Of a stretch of DNA of 64,000 nt, positions 43,877-53,132 are shown piece after piece (within the stretch, counting starts at the first letter, position 1; each line of letters opens with the position of its first letter). The notes beneath the pieces were generated by a model that was given only the letters and a program-made list of their open reading frames with translations, searched no databases and was not told the origin of the DNA. Origin of the DNA: Pseudomonas capsici (GTDB taxonomy: Bacteria > Pseudomonadota > Gammaproteobacteria > Pseudomonadales > Pseudomonadaceae); assembly GCF_017165765.1 (NCBI RefSeq), contig NZ_JAFGZD010000002.1, forward strand, positions 248,001 through 312,000, written 5' to 3'. The position numbers and the translations under genes were made by a program.

Positions 43877-45220
43877 TTACAGTGTTCCGGCTTTCTTCCA
43901 GCTCAAGTAACGAGTGACCAGTTGTGCGCCCAGTTCTGCTGGGCGCACATCCATGACCGGTATGCCCTGGGCTGCCAGGCGTTCATGCAGACCGGCCCTC
44001 GCATTGCCGAAGTCGATTGTCCCGCAATAAGCCAGTGCCTGATCGTAGGTCTGTACCGACGACTGGCGCAGATTATCCAGTACCTCCTCGCGCAGACTGG
44101 CCACCAATACCCGATGCTGACGGCTGAGCTGCTTCACGGCTGCCGGTAATTCCTCATCGTCTTCATCGCGCAGATTGGTCACCAGAATCACCAGAGCCCG
44201 GCGTTTCTGTCGTGCCAGCACCTGGCGCACTGCCGTACTGTAGTCTGCTGCATGCCGGGTGCTTTGCAGGTCATAAACCGTGTTGAGCAGCAGGTTCAAA
44301 TGACTCTGCCCTTTGACGGGGGCCAGATAGCGATGCTGATCAGCGGCAAAGGTCGTCAATCCCACGGCGTCGCCCTGGCGCAAGGCGACGTAGCTGAGCA
44401 GCAGGCAGGCATTGAGGCTGTGATCGAAATGCGACAGGTCGCCATCCTGGCTGCGCATGCGTCGGCCGCAGTCGAGCATGAGGATGATCTGCTGGTCGCG
44501 CTCGTCCTGATATTCGCGGGCAATGGGCGTGCGTTGTCGGGCAGTGGCTTTCCAGTCGATCTGCCGCAGGCTGTCGCCTTCGCGAAACTCGCGCAATTGA
44601 TTGAATTCCAGCCCCAGCCCACGGCGCTGACGCTGATGCACGCCGATCTGGCTGAGCCAGTTATCCACAGCCAGCAACTGGCCGCCATACAGCCGGGCGA
44701 AATCCGGGTAGACACGAGTGCTGCCGGGTACGGGCAGATAGCGACGTGCCGACCACAGGCGCAACGGGCTGGGCAGGCTGACTTCACAGTGCTCGAAGAC
44801 GAATGGCCCACGTTTGACAGGGCGAAGGCGATAACCCGTCTGGACCTTTTCGCCGCTGGCCAGGGTGACCGACAGCGGCATGTTCTCAAACTCCAGGCCG
44901 TCGGGGATGTGATCGAACACGCGCAGGGCCAGAGTGCGAGCGGATGAATGCTCGATGTCCAGTCGCACTTCGCTCCAGCGCCCCAGTGCCAGGCTGCCCG
45001 GCAACTGGCGCTGTATGCCGGGTGAAGGCTGGCGTGCAAGACGAACGAGATCGAACAGGCTCGTTCCTGCCAGACCCAGCAATGCGGCCCAGAACAGGGT
45101 AGTGATTGCTGTGGGCAGATCGACACCCAGCGCCTTGAGGCTGCCATGCAGCAAGGCAAGTCCCGCCAGCCCGCCAAACCAGCCCAGCAATCGGGTCGAT
45201 GGCCTGAATGCCTGCTTCAT
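43877..45220 (-). CDS. DUF58 domain protein of a MoxR operon
   Basis: This is a 447-residue protein with two N-terminal membrane helices, a beta-rich middle region and the DUF58/von Willebrand A-like region (GLGLEFNQLREFREGDSLRQIDWKATARQRTP at about 200, with IILMLDCGRRM as the MIDAS-like strand). DUF58 proteins work with MoxR ATPases and other vWA proteins in cell-envelope or metal-insertion chaperone functions. Last gene of six overlapping genes; its ATG overlaps the TGA of the MoxR gene. Confidence 0.9.
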   Translation of the reverse strand: MKQAFRPSTRLLGWFGGLAGLALLHGSLKALGVDLPTAITTLFWAALLGLAGTSLFDLVRLARQPSPGIQRQLPGSLALGRWSEVRLDIEHSSARTLALRVFDHIPDGLEFENMPLSVTLASGEKVQTGYRLRPVKRGPFVFEHCEVSLPSPLRLWSARRYLPVPGSTRVYPDFARLYGGQLLAVDNWLSQIGVHQRQRRGLGLEFNQLREFREGDSLRQIDWKATARQRTPIAREYQDERDQQIILMLDCGRRMRSQDGDLSHFDHSLNACLLLSYVALRQGDAVGLTTFAADQHRYLAPVKGQSHLNLLLNTVYDLQSTRHAADYSTAVRQVLARQKRRALVILVTNLRDEDDEELPAAVKQLSRQHRVLVASLREEVLDNLRQSSVQTYDQALAYCGTIDFGNARAGLHERLAAQGIPVMDVRPAELGAQLVTRYLSWKKAGTL

Positions 45221-46272
45221 AGGCGCGGTGCCGGAACCTGATCGAGCAATTGCTTGAGCACCTGATCCACCGAGAGCCCTTCGATATCCAGTTCGGCGGA
45301 AAGCCTGACCCGATGGCGCAGCACCGCCAGCGCACAGCCCTTGATATCGTCCGGTATGACGAACTCGCCACCGCGCAACAGGGCGCGTGCCCGACCACCG
45401 CGAACCAGAGCGATGGAGGCGCGTGGCCCGGCACCGAGGCTCAGGCCTGGCCAGGTGCGGGTGCTGCGTGCCAGACGCACGGCGTAATCCAGTACCTGAT
45501 CGTCCATGGGCAATTCGCTGGCGATACGTTGCAGTGCCTGAACTTCACGGGCCTGCAGGATGACCCGCAACGGTTGCACTTCGAGAATGTCGGCCCGGGG
45601 CGAGCGCGTCACTTGCCGCACCATGGTCAGCTCTTCCTGAGTGTCCGGGTAATCCATGCGCAGCTTGAGCATGAAGCGATCCAGCTCGGCTTCCGGCAGG
45701 GGATAAGTGCCTTCCTGTTCGATGGGGTTTTGCGTGGCCAGCACCATGAACGGCTGGGCAATCGGCAGCGCACGGCCTTCAAGAGTGACTTGCCGTTCCT
45801 GCATGGCTTCGAGCAGCGCAGCCTGAGTCTTGGCCGGGGCGCGGTTGATCTCGTCGGCCAGCAACAGGTTGGTGAACAGCGGCCCCTTGCGCAGCTTGAA
45901 CTGCTCGGTCTGTATGTCATACACCGCATGACCGGTGACGTCGCTGGGCATCAGATCGGGGGTGAACTGAATGCGCGCGAACTCGCCACCGAAGCAACGG
46001 GCCAGGGCGCGGACCAGCAAGGTCTTGCCCAACCCCGGCACGCCTTCGAGCAGCACATGCCCGCCACCGATCAACGCGGTCAACACATCGTCGATCACCG
46101 CATTCTGACCGATCACGGCCTTTTGCAACTCGTTGCGCAGCGCCTGTGCCAGATGGCTGGCCCGCTGCCGTTGCTGCGCCTGAGTGCTAGGCGTCGGTTC
46201 TGCACTGACCGGGGCTTCGGTGGGCGGGAGGCTGTCGAGGTTGTGGGGCTGGTCGCTCGGTTGATCGCTCAT
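45217..46272 (-). CDS. MoxR-family AAA+ ATPase
   Basis: This is a 351-residue AAA+ ATPase. Seen: Walker A in GVPGLGKT (about residue 79), FARIQFTPDLMPSDVTG, Walker B in NLLLADEINRAPAKTQAALLEAMQE, the sensor region FMVLATQNPIEQEGTYPLPEAELDRFMLKL, and the lid domain. MoxR proteins act as chaperones for vWA-containing partners, here the adjacent DUF58 protein. The start at 46272 has AGGA upstream and overlaps the preceding gene. A disordered Pro/Gln-rich N-terminus of about 40 residues precedes the ATPase core. Confidence 0.94.
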   Translation of the reverse strand: MSDQPSDQPHNLDSLPPTEAPVSAEPTPSTQAQQRQRASHLAQALRNELQKAVIGQNAVIDDVLTALIGGGHVLLEGVPGLGKTLLVRALARCFGGEFARIQFTPDLMPSDVTGHAVYDIQTEQFKLRKGPLFTNLLLADEINRAPAKTQAALLEAMQERQVTLEGRALPIAQPFMVLATQNPIEQEGTYPLPEAELDRFMLKLRMDYPDTQEELTMVRQVTRSPRADILEVQPLRVILQAREVQALQRIASELPMDDQVLDYAVRLARSTRTWPGLSLGAGPRASIALVRGGRARALLRGGEFVIPDDIKGCALAVLRHRVRLSAELDIEGLSVDQVLKQLLDQVPAPRL

Positions 46273-47498
46273 AAGGCATTCCTGAGGGTTTGCAGGTGGG
46301 CAACCTGACGGGTGAATTCGGCACTGGACATGCGCTGGCTGGGCCTTGGTCGCAGGGCGTCGCTGATGGCGCTGGTGGGTTGGCGGGTCAGGCGTGCCAG
46401 AACCTGCCATTGGTCGGTCACGCCCAATCGTTCGAAGCCGGGATGACGCTGGCGGGCGCGGCGCAGGATGTCCGTTTGCAGACTCTTGATCAGGGCCTGA
46501 TGGCCGCTGCGGCGGCGTACAAAATCGGCACTGGCGCGCAGATGCTCGGTCAGTTGACGTCGGCCTCTTGCAACCGGCGCTTGCAGCGGGCCTTCACGCA
46601 GCCCTGCATGCCAGAGCGTCAGGCCGAGCAGCAGTGCAAGTGTCCCCAGCGCCAGCGGGAAGTTGCGCAGCAACAGGCTCGCCAGATTGTCATGTCCGGT
46701 TTCCAGGACCATGGTCACCGCGCTGTCCTGAGTGAGATACCACAGCAGCCAGGCATTGTCGTAGCGGGCGATGGCGCGGTTTTTCCACAGATCGGAATCC
46801 GTCACCACCGTGATCAGCCCCTTGCCGTAGACCATTTGCATCATGTGCGTGGCATCGGCGCTGTTGGCCCAGGACTGGGCATGATCCAGCGGGTCTTCCA
46901 GGTGGAAGGCCGGGTTGAAGCTCATGTAGGCCGGTTCTTTTTCGTTTTCCAGATACAGGCGCGTCAGTTCCGGCCAGCGCATCGACGGTTTGCCGGTTCG
47001 GGGCGCGATCAGTGGAATCGGCGGCTTGGGCAGCGCATCGTTTTCCAGTCGTTCTTCTTCGCGATCCTGCAGCTTGATGTCCCGGGTGAGGTACTGGCGA
47101 ATCTCGACCCGGTCCAGCAGCAGGTCGCCGCTGCGGTTCTTTTGCTCATCCCATATCTGCTCGGCGACGAACAGCAGGTGGCCGCCGGATCTGGCCCAGC
47201 CCAGCAACCGTTCGGCCTGGGCAGGTGTCATGTTTTCGCGACTGTCGAGCAGCAAGAGCGTTTGTGGCTGCTGACTGACGTCGGGAAGCTCGAGCAGGTT
47301 ACGGGTGGTGTTGACCGAGGGCGAACGTTGACGCAGGAAGTGTTCGGCAGCCAGATACGGATTGGCCGCAACTTCCGGCGAAGGTCCCTGGTCGATGATT
47401 TCTTCATAGGGCTCAAGATGCTTGTAGGCATAGCCACCGCCCAGCAGCAGTGCCACGAGCACCAGCAGGCCGACCAGTATCTGCTTGCGCCGGCTCAT
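46269..47498 (-). CDS. DUF4350 domain membrane protein of the MoxR operon
   Basis: This is a 409-residue protein with an N-terminal membrane helix (ILVGLLVLVALLLGGGYAY), a DUF4350-type extracytoplasmic part (NPYLAAEHFLR, LLLLDSRENMTPAQAERLL, WARSGGHLLFVAE) and a second helix near residue 270 followed by a cytoplasmic helical end. It starts at 47498 in an ATGA overlap with the gene before it. Specific role unknown; the operon context suggests work with the MoxR ATPase. Confidence 0.87.
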   Translation of the reverse strand: MSRRKQILVGLLVLVALLLGGGYAYKHLEPYEEIIDQGPSPEVAANPYLAAEHFLRQRSPSVNTTRNLLELPDVSQQPQTLLLLDSRENMTPAQAERLLGWARSGGHLLFVAEQIWDEQKNRSGDLLLDRVEIRQYLTRDIKLQDREEERLENDALPKPPIPLIAPRTGKPSMRWPELTRLYLENEKEPAYMSFNPAFHLEDPLDHAQSWANSADATHMMQMVYGKGLITVVTDSDLWKNRAIARYDNAWLLWYLTQDSAVTMVLETGHDNLASLLLRNFPLALGTLALLLGLTLWHAGLREGPLQAPVARGRRQLTEHLRASADFVRRRSGHQALIKSLQTDILRRARQRHPGFERLGVTDQWQVLARLTRQPTSAISDALRPRPSQRMSSAEFTRQVAHLQTLRNAL

Positions 47499-49072
47499 CG
47501 TTTTGCCTCTGCATCGAACAGTCGGCGCCAGCCGTCGCAGAGTTCCTGTTGCAGATGTGCAGGAGGCAGGCGATGGCCGTAGGCGAGGTTTTGCCAATGG
47601 GTGGTCAGGTTGCGGCTGAACTCGCTCAACAGTGGCAGGTTCAGGCTGGCGACTTTTTCCAGCACCTGACCCTCGGTGTCGGCATGCTTGAGGGGCAGTT
47701 GATAGTCGCTCAGCAAGCGGTTGAGCAGGCCGCGATACAACAGGCTCAAGGCTTCTCGCGGCTGACTGGCCCAGAGTCGCTGCGCGTGGGCGGCGATGTC
47801 GTCAGGCAGGCTCTGGGCCGTGACGGACAGGCCGAACAGTTGTTCGGGTTTATCGCGCAGGGTTTTGCGTTTGCTGCTGCCACGGTTGACGAAGGTCTTG
47901 AACCACAGGCGATAACGCCAGATCAGCCAGCCGGTCAGGGCGATGGCGGTTGCCCAGAGTACGGCTTCCAGTACGTTGGCGATGACGCCTGCCGATCTCA
48001 GCAGGCCATTGAGCCATTTGAGCAGAGTGGTCTCGTTGCCGGGGCTGGCCTTAGAGGCCGGTTCCTTGTGTTCCGGGAAGCGCCAGCCGGTGACGGTCTT
48101 GGGGTTCTTGAACGGTGGTTGTTGCAGCAGGGCTCTGATGTCTTTTCTGGCTTCTTCGCTGGTCAGGTCCTGGAGCGTCAGGCGCGGTGTGTCGGGGGCG
48201 GCGGAGCTGGCTTGTTCCGGCTCCGGAAGCGGGCAACTGTAGCTTTCTGTTTCGTCTGCCCAGCCCGAAGCGGGCACGGCAGACAGGGTCAGGCCGGCAG
48301 CGATCAGCAGCGCATAAGCGCTGCCGATCAAGCGCTGGCGCAGGCGTCTGAAGACCAGTTCGATATCCCAGGCTTCCAGAGTCGTGCGTCGATTGAGGTA
48401 CAGGGTAAAACCGCAGGAAACGTAGATCGGTCCCCAGAACACCAGCACCAGGGCATAGAGTGCATTGCTCAGGTGTTCCAGCCAGTTCCAGCTGCCGTTG
48501 GCATTGAGCATGCTGTACCAGCGCCAGTCGAGTTCGATCTGCTGGGGAATGAAGGCATAGAACAGCAGGATCAGACCGAACCACAGCGTAAACTCCAGGT
48601 GGCTGCCGACGATGGTCAGGCAACGGGCGGCGCGCATGTCTTTCTGGCTGAGCAGGGCGATGCGTCGACTTCGCTCGATACCCGACAGGTTTTCCAGTTG
48701 TTGCACCGGCAGCAGGAAACTGCGGCTCGGGCTCAGGCGTCTTGACGTCAGGCTGGGAAGCAACTCGTTCCTGAGGGTTGCAGGCCAGGCCTTGAGCGCT
48801 TGCTTGAGTGTGGGCGCTTGACCGAACAATGCCTTGGAAAGAATCAGCAGCGGCAGGCGTTCATAAACTGGTTTGAGCCACCAGAACAGAAAGAATACCA
48901 GCGAGGGGTAATCCCACAGCAACAGCGTCAGTAGTGCGAAGCAGGGCAGGGTGACGATGGCCCAACTGCTCATCAGCAGGCCTCGATGTTCCCTGGCCAG
49001 CAACACGCCCAGATCCATGGCTTCCCAGGGATTGCGCGGCCGTAGGGTGACACTGGCGTCAGTCAGGCGCAT
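47495..49072 (-). CDS. DUF4129-containing membrane protein of the MoxR operon
   Basis: This is a 525-residue membrane protein with several N-terminal helices (MSSWAIVTLPCFALLTLLLW, YPSLVFFLFWW), a helix pair near residue 170-200, a periplasmic loop, a further helix (AVLWATAIALTGWLIWRYR) and a C-terminal DUF4129-like domain (EALSLLYRGLLNRLLSDYQLPL, LTHLPLLSE-like segment). The start overlaps the preceding gene by 14 nt. Role unknown. Confidence 0.85.
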   Translation of the reverse strand: MRLTDASVTLRPRNPWEAMDLGVLLAREHRGLLMSSWAIVTLPCFALLTLLLWDYPSLVFFLFWWLKPVYERLPLLILSKALFGQAPTLKQALKAWPATLRNELLPSLTSRRLSPSRSFLLPVQQLENLSGIERSRRIALLSQKDMRAARCLTIVGSHLEFTLWFGLILLFYAFIPQQIELDWRWYSMLNANGSWNWLEHLSNALYALVLVFWGPIYVSCGFTLYLNRRTTLEAWDIELVFRRLRQRLIGSAYALLIAAGLTLSAVPASGWADETESYSCPLPEPEQASSAAPDTPRLTLQDLTSEEARKDIRALLQQPPFKNPKTVTGWRFPEHKEPASKASPGNETTLLKWLNGLLRSAGVIANVLEAVLWATAIALTGWLIWRYRLWFKTFVNRGSSKRKTLRDKPEQLFGLSVTAQSLPDDIAAHAQRLWASQPREALSLLYRGLLNRLLSDYQLPLKHADTEGQVLEKVASLNLPLLSEFSRNLTTHWQNLAYGHRLPPAHLQQELCDGWRRLFDAEAKR

Positions 49073-50039
49073 GGGCTGTCCGTCCTGCCAGAGTCAGATA
49101 GGCAATCACCAACGCCCAGAGCACAGCGCCCACCAGGTATTTGATCAGCGGTGCGGGCCAGGTCATGGATGACCAGTAGGCTTCTGTAAAGGCTGCAATC
49201 AACAGAAACAGAATGACGCCACCGATCAATTGCACACTGACTCGTGCGGCCTGACGCAAGGCTTCGGCGCGAGTCAGGCGACCGGGTGCCAGCAAGGCCC
49301 AGCCCAGCTTCAGCCCCGCCGCACCCGCCAGGGCAATCGCCGTCAGCTCAAAGGCTCCGTGACCGACCACGAATGACCAGAATGTCTGGCCAAAGCCGAT
49401 CTGCGTCAGGTGCCCGGCGACTGCACCGATCATCAGGCCGTTGAACAGCAGGAAGAACAGGCTGCCCAGGCCGAACAGCAACCCGCTGGCATACGTCTGA
49501 AACGCGATGCCGATGTTGTTCATGATGTAGTAGCCGAACATCATCCAGTCGGAGCTGGACTCTCGCTCCAGTGCCTGGCCGATGCGCCGGGCGGCAGGAT
49601 CGTACATGCTTTCCATGTCGCTGACCTGCGCGGGGCTGACGATGCTGTAGATCAGGTCCGGAAAGAAATACACCAGCACGCCCATGCCGATCAGGCTGCC
49701 GAAGAACAGCAGGCTGGCGACCAGTATGAAACGCCATTGCTCGCGTACCAGACGCGGGAATCCGGCAAGCAGGAACCCCAGAAACTGCGCGGCGAAACTG
49801 CTGCGATGGCGATAGAGTTGTTGATGGCCACGCATTGCCAATTGCTGCAACGGGTCGATCAGGTGGCTGCTGTAGCCACGCTCCCTGGCCAGTGCCAACT
49901 GGTGGCAGATGCGCCGGTAATCGCTGGCAAAGGTCTCGCCGGTTTCGGGATCGCGCTTGCCCCGCTCAAGAGTATCCAGCCGTTCACCGAAGAGCTGCCA
50001 GTGCAACTGATGCCGCGCTTCAAACTGGCTCTGCTTCAT
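49059..50039 (-). CDS. SpoIIM-like (stage II sporulation protein M family) membrane protein
   Basis: This is a 326-residue protein with a soluble helical N-terminus (KQSQFEARHQLHWQLFGERL) and about six membrane helices (ILVASLLFFGSLIGMGVLVYFF, NNIGIAFQTYASGLLFGLGSL, GHGAFELTAIALAGAAGLKLG). The GHGxFEL block is the family hallmark. It starts at 50039 in an ATGA overlap with the RDD gene. In non-sporulating bacteria these proteins are found in the same MoxR/DUF58 operons, function unclear. Confidence 0.88.
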   Translation of the reverse strand: MKQSQFEARHQLHWQLFGERLDTLERGKRDPETGETFASDYRRICHQLALARERGYSSHLIDPLQQLAMRGHQQLYRHRSSFAAQFLGFLLAGFPRLVREQWRFILVASLLFFGSLIGMGVLVYFFPDLIYSIVSPAQVSDMESMYDPAARRIGQALERESSSDWMMFGYYIMNNIGIAFQTYASGLLFGLGSLFFLLFNGLMIGAVAGHLTQIGFGQTFWSFVVGHGAFELTAIALAGAAGLKLGWALLAPGRLTRAEALRQAARVSVQLIGGVILFLLIAAFTEAYWSSMTWPAPLIKYLVGAVLWALVIAYLTLAGRTAHAPD

Positions 50040-50761
50040 GTCGGCCCCAGCAGGCCGCGGGCCAGGCCGTTGATATGAGCAACCGCTTGGTCGGGCGAGA
50101 CGCGCAAGGGTTCGGCGAGAATGCCGGCCAGCTCGTCGGCACGTGCGCTGGAAAGCTCGCCCTGGCGCTCTGCCAGATCCAGTACGGCACGCTGTTCGTC
50201 CAGTGTCAGGGGAAAAGGCGCGATAAGCGGATCGGCCTGCGGCAGGATCGGGCGCTGGACCGGCACATCGCGATAGACCACCCAGGTTCCCGCAGCAAGA
50301 TCGCCAAGGCGCTTGAACCGGGGATGGCTCAGGCAACTGATGGCCCCGACGCTGTAGCCGAAGGGCAGCATGTCGACCACGCGCAGCAGGTTGCGTATCA
50401 GCGACGATGCCCAGCCGATGGGCGTGCCGTCGTCATGGACCACCCGCAACCCCATGATGCGCTTGCCCGGCGTGCAGCCCTGGTTCAGGACTTCGAACAG
50501 CACCATGTACCACCAGGTCACCAGAAAGATGGCGATTGAGCTCAGGCCTGTACCGAGTTTGTCGAACAGCCGGAAAAATATGAGGAGTGCGCCGATCACC
50601 AGCACACGGATGCTCAGGTCGATCCCGAAGGCCAATGCACGAGGCAGGAGGCCGGCCGGACGCATGACCAGATCGATGCCTTCCGGTGTCTCGATCCCGA
50701 TTCGGGTATCCAGTGGCACGGACGGCGCTGCATTCCTTGGCGATGCTGGAGACGATGACAT
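50036..50761 (-). CDS. RDD family membrane protein
   Basis: This is a 241-residue protein with the RDD domain: PAGLLPRALAFGIDLSIRVLV (Arg-Asp signature), helices around 45-90, and CTPGKRIMGLRVVHDDGTPIG, followed by a soluble helical C-terminus. The start at 50761 is the first ATG with RDD-like sequence behind it; upstream frame overlaps the divergent exonuclease gene. It is first gene of the six-gene MoxR operon. No strong ribosome-binding site is seen. Confidence 0.86.
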   Translation of the reverse strand: MSSSPASPRNAAPSVPLDTRIGIETPEGIDLVMRPAGLLPRALAFGIDLSIRVLVIGALLIFFRLFDKLGTGLSSIAIFLVTWWYMVLFEVLNQGCTPGKRIMGLRVVHDDGTPIGWASSLIRNLLRVVDMLPFGYSVGAISCLSHPRFKRLGDLAAGTWVVYRDVPVQRPILPQADPLIAPFPLTLDEQRAVLDLAERQGELSSARADELAGILAEPLRVSPDQAVAHINGLARGLLGPT

Positions 50762-50887
50762 TGTCGGGGGCGGGACCTGAAGGCGATCTGTGATGCTATC
50801 GAGCACGGCAGAGGTGCGCAACAAGGCATTCGCCACAGGCATACCCGAAGACCTACACTTTGTTGGTCTTTTGTTCAGGATCAGCCC

Positions 50888-52324
50888 GTGACTTCCAGCA
50901 TTTTCTGGTACGACTATGAAACCACCGGTATCAACCCGCGCAATGACCGTCCATTGCAGATGGCCGGCATTCGTACCGACTTCGACCTCAATGAAATCGC
51001 CACGCCGGTCAATCTGTACTGCCAGCCCGGCGACGACATCCTGCCGCATCCCGCGGCGTGCCTGATAACCGGTATCACGCCCGAGCGTCTGGCTGAAAAA
51101 GGGCTCTGCGAAGCGGATTTCATGACGCGGGTACACGCTGAATTGTCAGCGCCCGGGACCTGCGGCTCCGGCTATAACACCTTGCGTTTCGATGACGAAG
51201 TGACCCGTTACAGCCTCTATCGAAACTTTTTCGACCCCTATGCCCGTGAATGGCAGGGCGGCAACAGTCGCTGGGACCTGATCGATGTGGTGCGGGCTGC
51301 CTATGCGTTGCGCCCCGATGGAATTGTCTGGCCGCAGGAAGAGGGAAGGGTAACGCTCAAGCTGGAACGTCTGACCGCGGCCAACGGTATCGATCATGGT
51401 CAGGCTCACGATGCATTGTCGGATGTACGGGCAACGATTGCCCTGGCGCGTCTTGTCCGGGATAAACAGCCACGACTTTATGATTATCTGTTCGCGTTGC
51501 GCAGTAAACAGAAGGTTCAGGAACAGATTCGGCTGATGCAGCCGCTGGTACATATTTCAGGACGTTTCTCGGCGGCCCGTAATTATCTGGGCATCATATT
51601 ACCCTTGGCATGGCATCCACATAATCGCAATGCACTGATTGTGTGCGACCTGCATCTGGATCATTCGCCCTTGCTGGAGGAGGACGCCGAAGTTCTGAAA
51701 CAGCGTTTATATACGCGCCGCGAGGGGCTGGCAGACGATGAATTGCCGGTGCCGCTCAAGTTGCTGCATATAAACCGTTGTCCGGTGATTGCACCGCTAT
51801 CTGTCTTGCGCACTGAAAACCAACAGCGCTTGCAGCTTGATATGGCGACCTGTCAGCAACGAGTGGCACAGCTGAACGAGAGCCGTGAACTTTGGCAGAA
51901 CAAATTGCCTGCCTTGTATGGCAAGGAAGATTTCACGGCCTCTGAAGATCCCGAGCAGCAATTGTATGATGGCTTTATTGGTGATCGTGATCGCCGTCTT
52001 TGTGAGCAAGTACGCTGTGCCGAGCCAGAACAATTGGCCCATGATGCCTGGCCTTTTGACGATGGGCGTCTGCCCGAGTTGCTGTTTCGTTATCGGGCTC
52101 GTAACTTTCCGGATACCTTGAGTAGCGAAGAGCAACAACGTTGGCGCAGTTTTTGTCAGACAAGGCTGAGCAGCCCTGAGGCTGGGGCTCCCAACACATT
52201 ACAAGGTTTTACGAAGGCGCTGGTGGAGTTGTCCCTTAATGCCACCGCAGAACAGCTGAAGGTGTTGAGTCAATGGCAGGATTATGTAAGAAATTTAACT
52301 GAGCGATTGGGTGTGCCGGGATAA
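50888..52324 (+). CDS. sbcB: Exodeoxyribonuclease I
   Basis: This is a 478-residue 3'-5' single-strand DNA exonuclease of the DEDDh class. Seen: the first acidic motif FWYDYETTG (Asp9, Glu11), GYNTLRFDDE (second motif), HDALSDVRATI (His and Asp of the third), and the C-terminal SH3-like and helical domains (FRYRARNFPDTL). It acts in recombination and mismatch repair. The start is a GTG at 50888; it is divergent from the RDD operon. Confidence 0.94.
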   Translation: MTSSIFWYDYETTGINPRNDRPLQMAGIRTDFDLNEIATPVNLYCQPGDDILPHPAACLITGITPERLAEKGLCEADFMTRVHAELSAPGTCGSGYNTLRFDDEVTRYSLYRNFFDPYAREWQGGNSRWDLIDVVRAAYALRPDGIVWPQEEGRVTLKLERLTAANGIDHGQAHDALSDVRATIALARLVRDKQPRLYDYLFALRSKQKVQEQIRLMQPLVHISGRFSAARNYLGIILPLAWHPHNRNALIVCDLHLDHSPLLEEDAEVLKQRLYTRREGLADDELPVPLKLLHINRCPVIAPLSVLRTENQQRLQLDMATCQQRVAQLNESRELWQNKLPALYGKEDFTASEDPEQQLYDGFIGDRDRRLCEQVRCAEPEQLAHDAWPFDDGRLPELLFRYRARNFPDTLSSEEQQRWRSFCQTRLSSPEAGAPNTLQGFTKALVELSLNATAEQLKVLSQWQDYVRNLTERLGVPG

Positions 52325-52345
52325 GACCGAAGGAAACCGGAGTAA

Positions 52346-52373
52346 TAAAAAACGCCAGCAAGCTGGCGTTTTT
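52346..52373. terminator. Bidirectional terminator between sbcB and mvaT
   Basis: AAAAAACGCCAGC and GCTGGCGTTTTT make a perfect stem with a very short loop, with A-runs and T-runs on both sides, between two convergent genes. Confidence 0.9.
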
Positions 52374-52406
52374 AACGGGTGCAGATGATGTGCAACCCTG
52401 TGAAGC

Positions 52407-52784
52407 TTAGCCCAGCAGAGTGGCCCAGCTTTCAACCTCGTCACCGCCCCACTTGGCTTTCCACTCTTTCAGAGTTTTATGGTTGCCACCTTTGGTTTCG
52501 ATGACTTCGCCGTTGTGCGGGTTCTTGTATTGCTTGACTTTACGAGCACGCTTGGTGCCGGTAGTTTTCACTGCGCCGCCACGAGGAGCTTTAACTTTCG
52601 ATTCTGGATCCAGAAGTGCAATGATGTCACGCAGCGATTTCTGGTATTCGCCCATCAGTGTGCGCAGTTTGCCTTCGAATTCCAGCTCGGTTTGCAGTTT
52701 GTCGTCTTGCGACAGGTTTTTCAAACGGGCTTGCAGTTCTTTGATAGCTTCTTCTGTGGCGCGGTATTCGTTGATCAGGGACAT
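52407..52784 (-). CDS. mvaT: MvaT, H-NS-family xenogeneic silencer
   Basis: This is a 125-residue Pseudomonas H-NS functional analogue. Seen: an N-terminal coiled coil (INEYRATEEAIKELQARLKNL), a linker with basic residues (KTTGTKRARKVKQYKNP), and the C-terminal AT-hook-like domain (NGEVIETKGGNHKTLKEWKAKWG). It oligomerises and silences AT-rich DNA, which would include AT-rich toxin modules of the Tc locus (inference). The 348-bp region upstream is AT-rich and probably autoregulated. Confidence 0.95.
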   Translation of the reverse strand: MSLINEYRATEEAIKELQARLKNLSQDDKLQTELEFEGKLRTLMGEYQKSLRDIIALLDPESKVKAPRGGAVKTTGTKRARKVKQYKNPHNGEVIETKGGNHKTLKEWKAKWGGDEVESWATLLG

Positions 52785-53132
52785 GAGGGGGACCTTATGT
52801 TGTGATGGGTTTCAGGGAGACAGTCACGTAATAATAGTCAGAGGAATTGAGCAAGTAAACATTAAATAAAAGTTTTATTGAATTATTTAGAATATAGCAC
52901 CCCTTCTACAGATTCATGGAACTAGCGAGAAGGTCTGTGATCGCCAAAGATGCCCCTCTTAAAACCCCGCTAAATAGAGGGTTTGTTTGAAGCTTGAACG
53001 CTGAAAAGGGGGTGATGGCAAGGTGCAATCCCCGGTTGCCGGTTTTCTTGTGGGCAAGGGCAAAGGGAATACTGCAGTTTTGCCGCACAGTCGCTAGAAT
53101 AGCGCCTTTGCGAAGTTCTGGAGTTTCCCTAA
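52785..53132. other. Divergent intergenic region of mvaT and purU
   Basis: This 348-bp stretch has no credible gene. The part next to mvaT (about 52800-52910) is very AT-rich and should hold its promoter. The part near purU is GC-normal; I see no terminator or strong repeat. Confidence 0.6.

Noticed and set aside
46290..48745. Long plus-strand open frames opposite the MoxR operon
   Set aside because: Shadow frames; the minus strand carries overlapping genes with ATGA junctions and clear domains.
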